64,000 nucleotides of DNA, taken from the NCBI RefSeq assembly GCF_011045115.1, contig NZ_JAAKZG010000001.1:372001-436000 (forward strand). Reading direction: 5' to 3'. Source of the DNA: Mesorhizobium zhangyense (lineage in GTDB: Bacteria > Pseudomonadota > Alphaproteobacteria > Rhizobiales > Rhizobiaceae). Each line of letters starts with the position of its first letter. Position 1 is the stretch's first letter. The notes below the pieces were generated by a model, which saw only the letters and a list, made by a program, of their open reading frames with translations, was not told the origin of the DNA and did no database searches. Shown piece by piece: positions 40,083 through 48,601 of this stretch. Made by a program: the position numbers and the translations under genes.

Positions 40083-41072
40083 ATGGCAGGCGTAGAGCAG
40101 ATCAAGGTCGAGGACGGCGAAACGGGCATGAGGCTCGATCGCTGGTTCAAGAACCACTTCCCCGGGCTGGGATTCGGACACCTTCAGAAACTGTTGCGCT
40201 CGGGCCAGGTCCGTGTCGATGGCGGGCGGGCAAAGGCCGACACGCGCGTCGAGCCGGGCCAGACGATCCGCATCCCGCCGCTCGATGTCGACAAGAAGGG
40301 CGGCGAGGGCATGCTGACCGGCCACTCCATCCGTAACCAGGATGATGGCGACGTGCTGGCCCAGATGCTGCTTTATGAAGACCCGAAGGTTTTCGTCTTC
40401 AACAAACCCGCAGGCCTCGCGGTGCAGGGCGGCTCGGGCGTTTCGCGGCATGTCGACGACATGCTGGAGGCCTGGCGCAGCAAGAAGGGCGAAAAGCCGC
40501 GCCTCGTTCACCGGCTCGACCGCGACACTTCCGGGGTTCTGGTGGTCGCGCGCACACGTCTTGCCGCGATGAAACTTGCCGAGGCATTCCGTGGTCGTGA
40601 CGCCAAGAAGACGTATTGGGCGCTGGTCAAGGGCGTGCCGAAGAAGCGCGAGGACAAGATCTCCACATGGCTGATCAAGGAACCGACGCCGGATGGTGAC
40701 CGCGTGCGCGTTGCCCAGCACGGCGAGCGCGGCGCCGATCATGCCGTCTCCTATTACCGCGTGCTGGAACAGGCAGCGCAGAGCCTGGCTTGGCTGGAGA
40801 TGGAGCCGCATACCGGCCGCACGCACCAATTGCGCGTACATGCAGCCTATATCGGCTGCCCGATCATCGGCGATCCGAAATATTTCGAAGCCGACACCAA
40901 TTGGGATTTTCCGGGCGGCATGCAGAACCGCCTGCATCTTCACGCCCGCCGTATCCGCATTCCACATCCCGACAAGGGCGTCATCGACGTGACCGCGCCG
41001 ATGCCGCCGCATATGCGTCAGAGCTGGAACCTTATCGGCTTTGACGATGCAAACGGTGAGCAGGAAGCGTGA
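40083..41072 (+). CDS. rluC: 23S rRNA pseudouridine synthase, RluC/RluD type
   Basis: It isomerises uridines to pseudouridine in 23S rRNA. The 329-residue product has an N-terminal S4 RNA-binding domain (RLDRWFKNHFPGLGFGHLQK) and the catalytic RluA-family motif HRLDRDTSGVLVVAR near residue 142, whose second Asp is catalytic, plus PHTGRTHQLRVH. Target positions cannot be read from sequence, so RluC rather than RluD is an inference. It overlaps the next gene by four bases (GTGA). Confidence 0.88.
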   Translation: MAGVEQIKVEDGETGMRLDRWFKNHFPGLGFGHLQKLLRSGQVRVDGGRAKADTRVEPGQTIRIPPLDVDKKGGEGMLTGHSIRNQDDGDVLAQMLLYEDPKVFVFNKPAGLAVQGGSGVSRHVDDMLEAWRSKKGEKPRLVHRLDRDTSGVLVVARTRLAAMKLAEAFRGRDAKKTYWALVKGVPKKREDKISTWLIKEPTPDGDRVRVAQHGERGADHAVSYYRVLEQAAQSLAWLEMEPHTGRTHQLRVHAAYIGCPIIGDPKYFEADTNWDFPGGMQNRLHLHARRIRIPHPDKGVIDVTAPMPPHMRQSWNLIGFDDANGEQEA

Positions 41073-41980
41073 GCCACGCCGCGGGCACGATCGATCGCCG
41101 CGATTCCATCGACATGGCGGCGGCGGCCATCATGGTCGGGCTGACCTTTTCGTGGGGACTGAACGGCGTCGCCGCAAAAATTTCCTATGCCGGCTACGAT
41201 CCGGTCTTTCTCTCGATCGCCCGCGCGGTCATTGGCGGTGCGCTCGTTCTGGCATGGTGCCGTTGGCGCGGCATTGCGCTCTTTAGGAAAGACGGCACGC
41301 TTGTTTCGGGCGTCGCGGTGGGCGTGCTTTTCGGTCTCGAATTCCTGTTTCTCTACATAGGCCTTGATCATACGACGGTTGCGCGCAACACGCTTCTGGT
41401 CAACACCATGCCGTTCTGGGTGCTGATCGGTGGACACTTCCTGCTTGGCGAGCGCATCACCACGCGCAAGCTGATAGGCCTTTTGCTGGCATTTGCGGGT
41501 CTGGTTGCAGTTTTTTCCGACAAGCTCGGGGCGAGCGGGACACTGATCGGCGATCTTATGAGTCTCGGCGCAGGCATTCTCTGGGCCTTGACCAATATCG
41601 TCATAAAGCGTTCGAATCTGACGAACACGAGCGCCGAGAAACTTCTGCTCTACCAACTGGCCGGGGCGGCGGTGGTCGGCGCATTCGTGCTGCCTTTCGC
41701 CGGCCCGTCCGTTCGCGAGTTCGCGCTGGTGCCGACGCTGGCGCTGCTTTTCCAGTCCGTCTACGTCGTAGCGTTCACCTATGTGCTTTGGTTCTGGCTG
41801 CTGCGCCGTTATCCCGCATCTGGCCTTTCGAGCTTTGCCTTCCTGACGCCGGCTTTTGGCGTATTATGCGGTGGTCTCATTCTCGGTGAACCGCTCACCG
41901 TCAGGATCTTTCTGGCGCTCGGACTGATTGCTATCGGCCTGATCGTCGTCAACAGGCCGCCGCGACGGCTGCCTCAGTGA
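41069..41980 (+). CDS. EamA-family (DMT) transporter
   Basis: The 303-residue product has about ten membrane helices in two EamA repeats: the first starts near TFSWGLNGVAAKIS and the second near ALTNIVIKRS. These carriers export metabolites or drugs; the substrate is not predictable. The start is GTG at 41069, overlapping the rluC stop, so it is translationally coupled. In many Rhizobiales a HAD hydrolase sits between rluC and the ATP12 gene; here this transporter does. Confidence 0.88.
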   Translation: MSHAAGTIDRRDSIDMAAAAIMVGLTFSWGLNGVAAKISYAGYDPVFLSIARAVIGGALVLAWCRWRGIALFRKDGTLVSGVAVGVLFGLEFLFLYIGLDHTTVARNTLLVNTMPFWVLIGGHFLLGERITTRKLIGLLLAFAGLVAVFSDKLGASGTLIGDLMSLGAGILWALTNIVIKRSNLTNTSAEKLLLYQLAGAAVVGAFVLPFAGPSVREFALVPTLALLFQSVYVVAFTYVLWFWLLRRYPASGLSSFAFLTPAFGVLCGGLILGEPLTVRIFLALGLIAIGLIVVNRPPRRLPQ

Positions 41981-41987
41981 GTGCAAG

Positions 41988-42779
41988 ATGCGTGAAATTC
42001 TGAACGATCTCGAAATCAGCGACCTGCTGTCGGACCCGGATCCGATCCGCCGGGCGCAAAGCCAGCTGAAGCGGCAGTTACCGAAGCGGTTTTATAAAAC
42101 CGTCGCGGTCGCGCCCGTCGAGGACGGGTTTGCCGTGCATCTCGACGGCAAGCCGGTTCGCACACCCGCCAAGGCGATCCTGACCTTGCCGACGGCCAAG
42201 GCGGCCGAACTGGTCGCCGCGGAATTTTCAGCGCAAGAGGAAAATATCGATCCGACGACCATGCCGGCGATGCGGCTGGTCAACACGGCGATCGATGGTG
42301 TCGCTACCGACCCGCAGGCCGTCCTGGAGGATATCCTGCGCTTCGCCTCGTCGGATCTTCTCTGCTACCGCGCCGAGGCGCCGGAAAAGCTGGTCGAGCG
42401 GCAGGCCGAAGCCTGGGACGGCGTACTGGATTGGGCTCGCGCTTCGCTCGGCGCGCGCTTCGTGCTGACCGAGGGCGTCATCCATGTCGAGCAGCCGCGC
42501 GAGGCGATCGGTGCAATCGGCATTCATCTCAGCCAGCGCGCAGAGCCGCTGAAACTTGCGTCGCTTCATGTAATGACGACGCTGACAGGATCAGCCCTGT
42601 TGGCGCTGGCGGTAGAGACCGGTGAGATAGACGCCGAGACGGGCTGGAACGCCGCGCATGTCGACGAGGACTGGCAGATCGAGCAATGGGGCCAGGATTC
42701 GGAAGCGGTCGCGCGGCGTAATTATCGCAAACGCGATTTCATGGCGGCGATCGCATTGCTTGAAGCGTTGAAAGCTTAA
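41988..42779 (+). CDS. ATP12-family F1-ATPase assembly chaperone
   Basis: ATP12 proteins bind the F1 alpha subunit before assembly; alphaproteobacteria carry the mitochondrial type. The 263-residue product has RFYKTVAVAPVEDGFAVHLD, GKPVRTPAKAILTLP near residue 53, and the conserved FASSDLLCYRAEAPEKLVERQ. It begins 7 bases after the transporter and ends the plus-strand run. A 9-bp hairpin follows the stop. Confidence 0.93.
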   Translation: MREILNDLEISDLLSDPDPIRRAQSQLKRQLPKRFYKTVAVAPVEDGFAVHLDGKPVRTPAKAILTLPTAKAAELVAAEFSAQEENIDPTTMPAMRLVNTAIDGVATDPQAVLEDILRFASSDLLCYRAEAPEKLVERQAEAWDGVLDWARASLGARFVLTEGVIHVEQPREAIGAIGIHLSQRAEPLKLASLHVMTTLTGSALLALAVETGEIDAETGWNAAHVDEDWQIEQWGQDSEAVARRNYRKRDFMAAIALLEALKA

Positions 42780-42783
42780 ATGA

Positions 42784-42806
42784 GCGTTCCGGGCAATCCG
42801 GAACGC
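42784..42806. terminator. Hairpin between convergent ATP12 and gstI genes
   Basis: GCGTTCCGG (42784-42792), loop GCAAT, CCGGAACGC (42798-42806). It has no U-tract in either direction but sits between two converging stop codons, so it may shape both 3' ends. Confidence 0.5.
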
Positions 42807-42827
42807 ATTCAATCCTGGCTCGGAGGT

Positions 42828-43028
42828 TCAGCTCTTCAGATCGCGGTCGGCGCTCTGAACTGCTTCCTCATGATACCATGCGCTGCCGCAAGCAATATTG
42901 GGCAAACGCTTTGCTACGAGCTCTGTAACCGAGCCGGTTTTTCCATGAAAACTATCGGCCGTTGAGCGAACCTTCGCTTTGAAGGTGTAGATCTTGGCCG
43001 ATTCACGATGAATGCCAGTACTAGTCAT
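42828..43028 (-). CDS. gstI: DUF2735/GstI-like glutamine synthetase translational inhibitor
   Basis: The 66-residue product has the DUF2735 pattern: RESAKIYTF near the start and CGSAWYHEEAVQ near the end. In Rhizobium leguminosarum the small protein GstI, encoded next to and divergently from glnII, inhibits translation of glnII mRNA. Here the gene is likewise divergent from glnII, with 414 bases between them. The frame is open upstream to 43091, but the ATG at 43028 has GAGGGAGAG at proper spacing. Identification rests on motif plus position. Confidence 0.82.
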   Translation of the reverse strand: MTSTGIHRESAKIYTFKAKVRSTADSFHGKTGSVTELVAKRLPNIACGSAWYHEEAVQSADRDLKS

Positions 43029-43442
43029 TGTCGTGTCTCTCCCTCGACGGCGCGATAGCCGCATTGGATAAAGAGAAGATAGGGCGTGCATCAGTTTTGT
43101 GCAATATGAACAGTAAAATATCTTGTTTTGCTCATTTTTTAGGCGATCTTATATTTGCCGGTTCGTGCGGCATCTTTGAACCATGTGCAGTGCGATAGGC
43201 CAAAGCGCATCTGCGAGCCTGGCAACTCTAAGCATCGCCATTTTCCTCCCGAGGAGCCTGCACTCCGCTGGCCATTTTGTCGCAAGGGCTGGCTTTTCCT
43301 GGAGTTTTTGCACCGGATTCTACCAAGTCGGCGCAAGTGGCACGCTACTTGCTTTTTCAGCATTGAGGTACTCGGCCCATGACGGCCGGGCGCATTTCAG
43401 CGCTTCCTCAAAGATTAAGCGAACTGGTTACGAGAGGCCGGC
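43029..43442. other. gstI-glnII divergent control region
   Basis: This 414-base region has no convincing gene. It holds the glnII sigma-54 promoter (43338-43353), a weak NtrC-like dyad at 43259-43275 (TGCAC-N5-TGG), an AT-rich stretch next to gstI (about 43095-43150) that probably holds its promoter, and a glnII leader of about 80 nt. In R. leguminosarum the glnII leader is the target of GstI. Confidence 0.6.
43338..43353 (+). promoter_or_regulatory. Sigma-54 promoter of glnII
   Basis: TGGCAC-N5-TTGCT with GG and GC separated by exactly 10 bases, matching the -24/-12 consensus. It lies 89 bases before the glnII ATG and implies activation by NtrC under nitrogen limitation. Confidence 0.85.
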
Positions 43443-44480
43443 ATGACAAAATACAAGCTCGAATATATCTGGCTGGACGGTTACACCCCGGTCCCCAATC
43501 TGCGCGGGAAAACCCAGATCAAGGAATTCGATTCGTTCCCGAGCCTCGAGCAACTGCCGCTGTGGGGCTTCGACGGCTCGTCCACCATGCAGGCCGAAGG
43601 CCATTCGTCCGACTGCGTGCTGAAGCCCGTCGCGATCTATCCCGATCCGGCCCGCACCAATGGCGCGCTGGTCATGTGCGAAGTCATGATGCCGGATGGC
43701 GTCACCCCGCACGCTTCGAACAAGCGCGCCACCATCCTCGACGACGAGGGTGCATGGTTCGGCTTCGAGCAGGAATACTTCTTCTACAAGGACGGCCGCC
43801 CGCTCGGCTTCCCGGAATCCGGCTATCCGGCCCCGCAGGGCCCTTACTACACCGGCGTCGGCTACAAGAATGTCGGCGACATCGCCCGCCAACTCGTCGA
43901 GGAGCACCTCGACCTTTGCCTGGCAGCCGGTATCAACCATGAAGGCATCAATGCCGAGGTTGCCAAGGGCCAGTGGGAATTCCAGATTTTCGGCAAGGGC
44001 TCCAAGCGCGCCGCCGACCAGATCTGGATGGCCCGCTACCTGCTGCTGCGCCTGTGCGAAAAGTATGGCATCGACATCGAGTTCCACTGCAAGCCGCTGG
44101 GCGACACCGACTGGAACGGCTCGGGCATGCATGCCAACTTCTCGACCACCTATATGCGCGAAGTGGGCGGCAAGGCGTATTTCGAGGCGCTCATGGCTGC
44201 CTTCGACAAGAACCTGATGGACCACATCGCCGTCTACGGCCCGGACAATGACAAGCGTCTGACCGGCAAGCACGAGACCGCACCGTGGAACAAGTTCAGC
44301 TACGGCGTGGCTGACCGCGGCGCTTCGATCCGCGTTCCGCACTCCTTCGTCAACAACGGCTACAAGGGCTATCTGGAAGACCGCCGCCCGAACTCGCAGG
44401 GCGACCCCTACCAGATCGCTTCGCAGATCTTGAAGACGATCGATTCCGTCTCGGCGGAAGCCAAGAAGGCTGCCGCGTAA
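43443..44480 (+). CDS. glnII: Glutamine synthetase type II
   Basis: GSII makes glutamine from glutamate, ammonia and ATP; it is the eukaryote-like octameric isozyme of rhizobia and actinomycetes. The 345-residue product begins MTKYKLEYIWLDGYTPVP and has LPLWGFDGSSTMQAEGHSSD, the catalytic EQEYFFYKDGRPLGFP and NGSGMHANFSTT, and HETAPWNKFSYGVADRGAS. It has no adenylylation site of the GSI type. Control is by the sigma-54 promoter and probably by GstI. A strong terminator follows. Confidence 0.97.
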   Translation: MTKYKLEYIWLDGYTPVPNLRGKTQIKEFDSFPSLEQLPLWGFDGSSTMQAEGHSSDCVLKPVAIYPDPARTNGALVMCEVMMPDGVTPHASNKRATILDDEGAWFGFEQEYFFYKDGRPLGFPESGYPAPQGPYYTGVGYKNVGDIARQLVEEHLDLCLAAGINHEGINAEVAKGQWEFQIFGKGSKRAADQIWMARYLLLRLCEKYGIDIEFHCKPLGDTDWNGSGMHANFSTTYMREVGGKAYFEALMAAFDKNLMDHIAVYGPDNDKRLTGKHETAPWNKFSYGVADRGASIRVPHSFVNNGYKGYLEDRRPNSQGDPYQIASQILKTIDSVSAEAKKAAA

Positions 44481-44503
44481 CGCCTCTTATCTGGTTCAAC
44501 GAG

Positions 44504-44534
44504 AAAGCCCGGCGGGAAACCGCCGGGCTTTTTT
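44504..44534 (+). terminator. Terminator of glnII
   Basis: AAAGCCCGGCGG (44504-44515), GAAA tetraloop, CCGCCGGGCTTT (44520-44531), then TTT. It separates glnII from the convergent LysR gene. Confidence 0.95.
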
Positions 44535-44548
44535 GTGCGCTTTGCTCG

Positions 44549-45436
44549 TCATGCAGCCGCACTCAGATGCGAAATCATATCGCTTGCGACCGGGGACGGC
44601 TCTTCCCCCGAGCGAAAGCAGATCTTCAAGCGGCGCGTTGCCCAGGCATCCGTCAAGCGCAGCGAGACGATCGCCATCGGGCGTTGGCATCTGCGGGCCG
44701 TGGTCTCCGGCACGATGCCAAAGCCGACACTGTGAGCCGCCAGGCGGCAGATACCCTCGAAGGTGCGCACGCGCATCCGGAATTTCAATTTCGTTCCGGT
44801 ACGGGCGGCCTGCGCCTCGATGTAATCCTGCAAGGCGCTGCCTTCGGCGAGCCCAACGAACTCATGTTGCAGGATATCCGCGAAGGCTATTTTCCTGGCG
44901 GTTGCCAACGGATGGCTGCGCGGAACAACGACAACAAGCCTGTCGATCGCGAAGGGGCGAAGCTGCAATCCGCTTGAATCGGTGGCATCGGAAATGATGC
45001 CGATGTCTGCAAGGCCGGCCGAGATGGCCTTCACGATCTCCGAGCTCTGGCGCTCCTTTAGGTCGACGTCGATGCGGCGATGGGCGGCGAGCCAGGGCCC
45101 AAGCCTGTCGGGCAGAAACTCGGTGATGGCCGCGGTGTTCGCCAGCAGGCGGATCGTTGCCCTGATGCCATTGGCGTATTCGCCGAGCTCGCCCTGCATA
45201 TGCTCCATCTGGCGAAGGATGAGTCGGGCATGATGAGCGAGCGCTTCTCCCGCCTCTGTCGGTGCCACGCCTCTGCGCCCCCGTTCGAGCAGCTTGACGC
45301 CGCCGGCCAGTTCCATACCGCGCAGGCGCTCGCTGGCCGCCGGAAGCGACAGGTGGGCTTCGGCGGCGCCATGCGTGATGCTGCCCGCCTGAATGACGGC
45401 AAGGAACAGGCGGAGGTCGGTGAGGTCGAAATGCAT
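44549..45436 (-). CDS. LysR-type transcriptional regulator
   Basis: The 295-residue product has an N-terminal winged helix-turn-helix (DLTDLRLFLAVIQAGSITHG through LSLPAASERLRGME) and a periplasmic-binding-protein-like effector domain. Length is normal for the family. An ATG three codons upstream (45445) is equally possible; neither has a clear ribosome-binding site. It is divergent from a TauE/SafE permease, with two dyad elements between them, so it probably controls that gene and itself. The inducer is unknown. Confidence 0.9.
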   Translation of the reverse strand: MHFDLTDLRLFLAVIQAGSITHGAAEAHLSLPAASERLRGMELAGGVKLLERGRRGVAPTEAGEALAHHARLILRQMEHMQGELGEYANGIRATIRLLANTAAITEFLPDRLGPWLAAHRRIDVDLKERQSSEIVKAISAGLADIGIISDATDSSGLQLRPFAIDRLVVVVPRSHPLATARKIAFADILQHEFVGLAEGSALQDYIEAQAARTGTKLKFRMRVRTFEGICRLAAHSVGFGIVPETTARRCQRPMAIVSLRLTDAWATRRLKICFRSGEEPSPVASDMISHLSAAA

Positions 45437-45457
45437 GACGGGCATGTTAGCGTGTAA

Positions 45458-45500
45458 GTAGCCTTCGGGCCAGCCGAAGGCTACCTGCGGATCATCCGCA
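45458..45500. promoter_or_regulatory. Two dyads between the LysR gene and the permease
   Basis: An 11-bp inverted repeat GTAGCCTTCGG-GCCAG-CCGAAGGCTAC (45458-45484) is followed directly by TGCGGAT-C-ATCCGCA (45486-45500). Both lie in the 98-base divergent intergenic region where a LysR regulator normally binds. Which one is the operator is not determinable by eye. Confidence 0.55.
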
Positions 45501-45534
45501 TTGTGGCCGGTGAAAAAGATCGCGAAGATCAGCC

Positions 45535-46284
45535 ATGATGGAATCGTCTACATGGCTCATCGGCACGGTCGCCGCCACCTTCTTCCTTGCGGGGATCGTC
45601 AAGGGCGTTACCGGAATGGGGCTGCCGACGGTCGCCATGGGCGTGTTGGGAGCGCTGGTTTCGCCCGTTGCGGCTGCGACCCTTCTGATCGTGCCGTCAT
45701 TCGTCACCAATGTCTGGCAGCTCTTCACCGGCCCGGGCTTCTGGCCGCTGATCTCGCGGTTCTGGCCCATGATGGGGGCGATCGTCGTTGGAACGGTCGC
45801 AGGATCGTCGCTACTGACGAGCGGCGATACGCGCCTTACGACGAGCGCCCTTGGCGCGGCGCTGTTGGTTTATGCCGCTTACACGCTCATGGCCCGTCAG
45901 TTCGTCGTGCCGGCTCGACTGGAGCGATGGTTGTCGCCATTGATCGGGGTGACCACCGGCGTCGTAACCGGCGGCAGCGGTGTGTTCGTTATTCCGGCGG
46001 TTCCCTATCTCCAGGCGCTCGGCCTCGAAAAGGACGAGCTGATCCAGGCCCTGGGCCTTTCCTTCACCGTTTCGACCATCGCGCTTGCGGCCAGTCTTAC
46101 CTGGCACGGTGCGTTCCAGTTGGGGAACGTTTCGATGTCGGCGCTCGCCGTAGCGCCGACTCTTGCAGGCATGTGGGTGGGGCAGGTGGTGCGAAAGAAG
46201 GTGAGCCCGACGGCATTCCGCCGCTGGTTCCTGCTTGGCCTGCTTCTGCTCGGCGCCGAGATGCTGATAAGGCCGTTGCTTTGA
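45535..46284 (+). CDS. TauE/SafE-family membrane exporter
   Basis: The 249-residue product has about seven to eight membrane segments in two repeats. The first repeat has GIVKGVTGMGLPTVAMGVLG and the second has GVTTGVVTGGSGVFVIP, the paired signatures of the TauE/SafE family, whose members export sulfite, sulfoacetate or other organic anions. The substrate here is unknown. The divergent LysR gene is the likely regulator. Confidence 0.88.
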   Translation: MMESSTWLIGTVAATFFLAGIVKGVTGMGLPTVAMGVLGALVSPVAAATLLIVPSFVTNVWQLFTGPGFWPLISRFWPMMGAIVVGTVAGSSLLTSGDTRLTTSALGAALLVYAAYTLMARQFVVPARLERWLSPLIGVTTGVVTGGSGVFVIPAVPYLQALGLEKDELIQALGLSFTVSTIALAASLTWHGAFQLGNVSMSALAVAPTLAGMWVGQVVRKKVSPTAFRRWFLLGLLLLGAEMLIRPLL

Positions 46285-46310
46285 TGGCGCCAGAGGTGCC
46301 CAGCCCGTGA

Positions 46311-48308
46311 TTATGCGGATTTCTGTATGGGCAACTGGCGTTGCCGGACCGGTGCTTCGGCCCTGATGCTTTCCACCCGGGCCGGCCGGCCGACATGGAA
46401 GCCCTGGACCTGGTCGATGCCGAGTTCGCGTATCAGTTCCATCTGGTCTTCGACCTCCACGCCCTCGACCAGGATTTTGGGCCCGCGATTCCTGAGCAGG
46501 CTGACAATGTCCTGGAGCATCGCTTCGCCGCGTGGCGAGCTGCAGTCGTGCAGGAAAGAGCGGTCGATCTTGACCGTGTCGAAATCAATCAGGCGCAGCC
46601 ATGACAGGCCGGCAAAACCGGTGCCGAAATCGTCGAGCCAGATCTTGATACCCAAAAGCTTGAGGTCGGAGATGCAGCGCAGAACATCGGAATGCATTTC
46701 CATCTCGAGCCCTTCGGTGATCTCGAAGGCAAGGCGGTTGCCTGCAATGCCCGTTTCACCAAGTATCGCGGCGACCGAGGTTGCAAAGCCGGGGGCCTTG
46801 AGCTGGATGGGGGAGACATTGACGCTGACGATGCGCGTGTGGTCGTTGGAAAGATATTCGCGGCACACCGTCCTTATCGCCCAGCGGCCGAGCTCCAGAA
46901 TTGCACCTGTCCGTTCCGCGACCGGGATGAACAGGCTCGGCGGGACGGAGGTGCCGTCCAGCATGTTAAGGCGCATCAGCGCCTCCAGCGCTTCGACCCG
47001 GCCAGTCTTGACGTTCTGGATGGGTTGGTAAACGAGCGAGACGAGATCTTTCTCGATCGCGATCTTCAGAAGGGCTGCGATGTTTTCGCTCTCGTCGCTG
47101 CTTTGCGGGTCGTTGGGATCGAAGAGCTTCGCGCAGTTGCGGCCGCTGGCCTTGGCCAAATAGAGCGCACGGTCTGCTTCGTGGATGATCTTTTCAAGCT
47201 TGGCGCCGGTCTGATGCCGGGTGAAGGCGGCGCCGATGCTTACCGTGACGATCTGCATGCCATCGCGGCGCTGGTCGTGCCTGAGCGCAAGTTTCTCGAT
47301 CGTGCTGCGTATTTCGTCGGCAAAGTCGGCCACCTCTTCCTGCTTGTCGAGCGAGGTGATGACAATGAATTCCTCGCCACCATAGCGGCCGATCGAGGCG
47401 TCATGGGCCTCGATCGTCTTGCTGAGCGCGGCGGCTACCAAGATCAGGCAGCGGTCGCCTTCCTGATGGCCATAGCAGTCATTGTATCGCTTGAAGAAGT
47501 CGACATCGATCAGCAGTACGGCAAAGCGTCGTCCCTGCTGCTGCCAGGCGCCCCAATGGTCGCGCAACCGTTCATCCACGGCACGGCGGTTCTCCAGGCC
47601 CGTCAGCGGGTCCGTGCGGGAAAGCTTCAGCAGCGCCTTGCCCCGTTCGGTCGCTTCCTTGTGCTGCATCTTGGCTTCCAGCGCATTCAGGAAGACGTTG
47701 TATCGCTCCCTGTTCAGTTTCCAGTTCACGTAGGACGTGAAGATGAAGCACGAAACGTGAAATATGCCGAAGGAAAGCTGATAGATTCGGTTGTATGGAA
47801 ACAGATAGAAAAGCACGGACAAGGACGCCAGGAGCATGACGCCCGAGACGAGAATGGAGAACTGAAACCTGAAGCTGAAAAACAGGTTGGCGCTCATCAT
47901 GAAGATGGCCCCAAATACCAGATAGTATGAAATCGTCTCCGTATGTCGCGTCGTGATGGCCGCGAAGAGCCAGCCCACATATGCAAGAACCAAGGCCACC
48001 GCACAGGTAAGGTCCATACGGGCTGCAGGCGCATTCTCGCGATACTGCAATTCCACCATTATCAATGTGCCGATGCCGACGGTGAAACGCACTGCGATCG
48101 CCGGCAGGGCGGCGTCGGGAATGAGCAGAATGTCGGTAATCGAAAAGAGCAGATAGACGAGGACTGCGGCCCACAGCCCCTGGCGGATGCCCACGCGCTG
48201 CATTTCTTCGCTGTCTTTGCGGTAAAGCGTCTGCAGAAGCGCAGGCGAAGGACGCTCTATTGGTCCTTGCAGATCGCTGTCGATCGGGTCGGCCATCGTT
48301 TGTGTCAT
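46311..48308 (-). CDS. Membrane GGDEF-EAL protein (c-di-GMP synthesis/breakdown)
   Basis: The 665-residue product has six predicted membrane helices (about residues 43-200), a GGDEF domain with intact catalytic RYGGEEF near residue 308, and an EAL domain with EALMRL, VNVSPIQL, FEITEG, LDDFGTG, VKIDRSF and QGF, so all usual EAL metal and catalytic residues appear present. No RxxD inhibitory site is seen before GGEEF. Both activities are therefore possible. GGAAAG precedes the ATG at 48308. The gene is divergent from a methyltransferase. Confidence 0.95.
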   Translation of the reverse strand: MTQTMADPIDSDLQGPIERPSPALLQTLYRKDSEEMQRVGIRQGLWAAVLVYLLFSITDILLIPDAALPAIAVRFTVGIGTLIMVELQYRENAPAARMDLTCAVALVLAYVGWLFAAITTRHTETISYYLVFGAIFMMSANLFFSFRFQFSILVSGVMLLASLSVLFYLFPYNRIYQLSFGIFHVSCFIFTSYVNWKLNRERYNVFLNALEAKMQHKEATERGKALLKLSRTDPLTGLENRRAVDERLRDHWGAWQQQGRRFAVLLIDVDFFKRYNDCYGHQEGDRCLILVAAALSKTIEAHDASIGRYGGEEFIVITSLDKQEEVADFADEIRSTIEKLALRHDQRRDGMQIVTVSIGAAFTRHQTGAKLEKIIHEADRALYLAKASGRNCAKLFDPNDPQSSDESENIAALLKIAIEKDLVSLVYQPIQNVKTGRVEALEALMRLNMLDGTSVPPSLFIPVAERTGAILELGRWAIRTVCREYLSNDHTRIVSVNVSPIQLKAPGFATSVAAILGETGIAGNRLAFEITEGLEMEMHSDVLRCISDLKLLGIKIWLDDFGTGFAGLSWLRLIDFDTVKIDRSFLHDCSSPRGEAMLQDIVSLLRNRGPKILVEGVEVEDQMELIRELGIDQVQGFHVGRPARVESIRAEAPVRQRQLPIQKSA

Positions 48309-48601
48309 GCGCTTTCCGTCGAAATGCGGTGACTCAACGCCTGCCGACTAGGCTGCCTGTTGAACAACGCCTTCGCTGCTTCGAACACTATCCGCAATGC
48401 GGGAACCTTCAGACTGCGGGGCATTCTCGCGTCAGGAACACAAGTTTCCGTTAAACGCTGTGCCAATTCCGCGGCAGCGTTAGCAAAGCATGAAGAAAAT
48501 CACTTCAATGTTATTAACCATGCGCGACGGTTTGGCTTGAGTTGCGCCCGCCGCGGCTTAAACATAGGTTAACAAATGATTAACGCGGGGGCGTAAATTG
48601 C

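Noticed and set aside
43259-43275. NtrC binding site upstream of glnII
   Set aside because: Only TGCAC-N5-TGG matches the enteric consensus; too weak to list as a site on its own.
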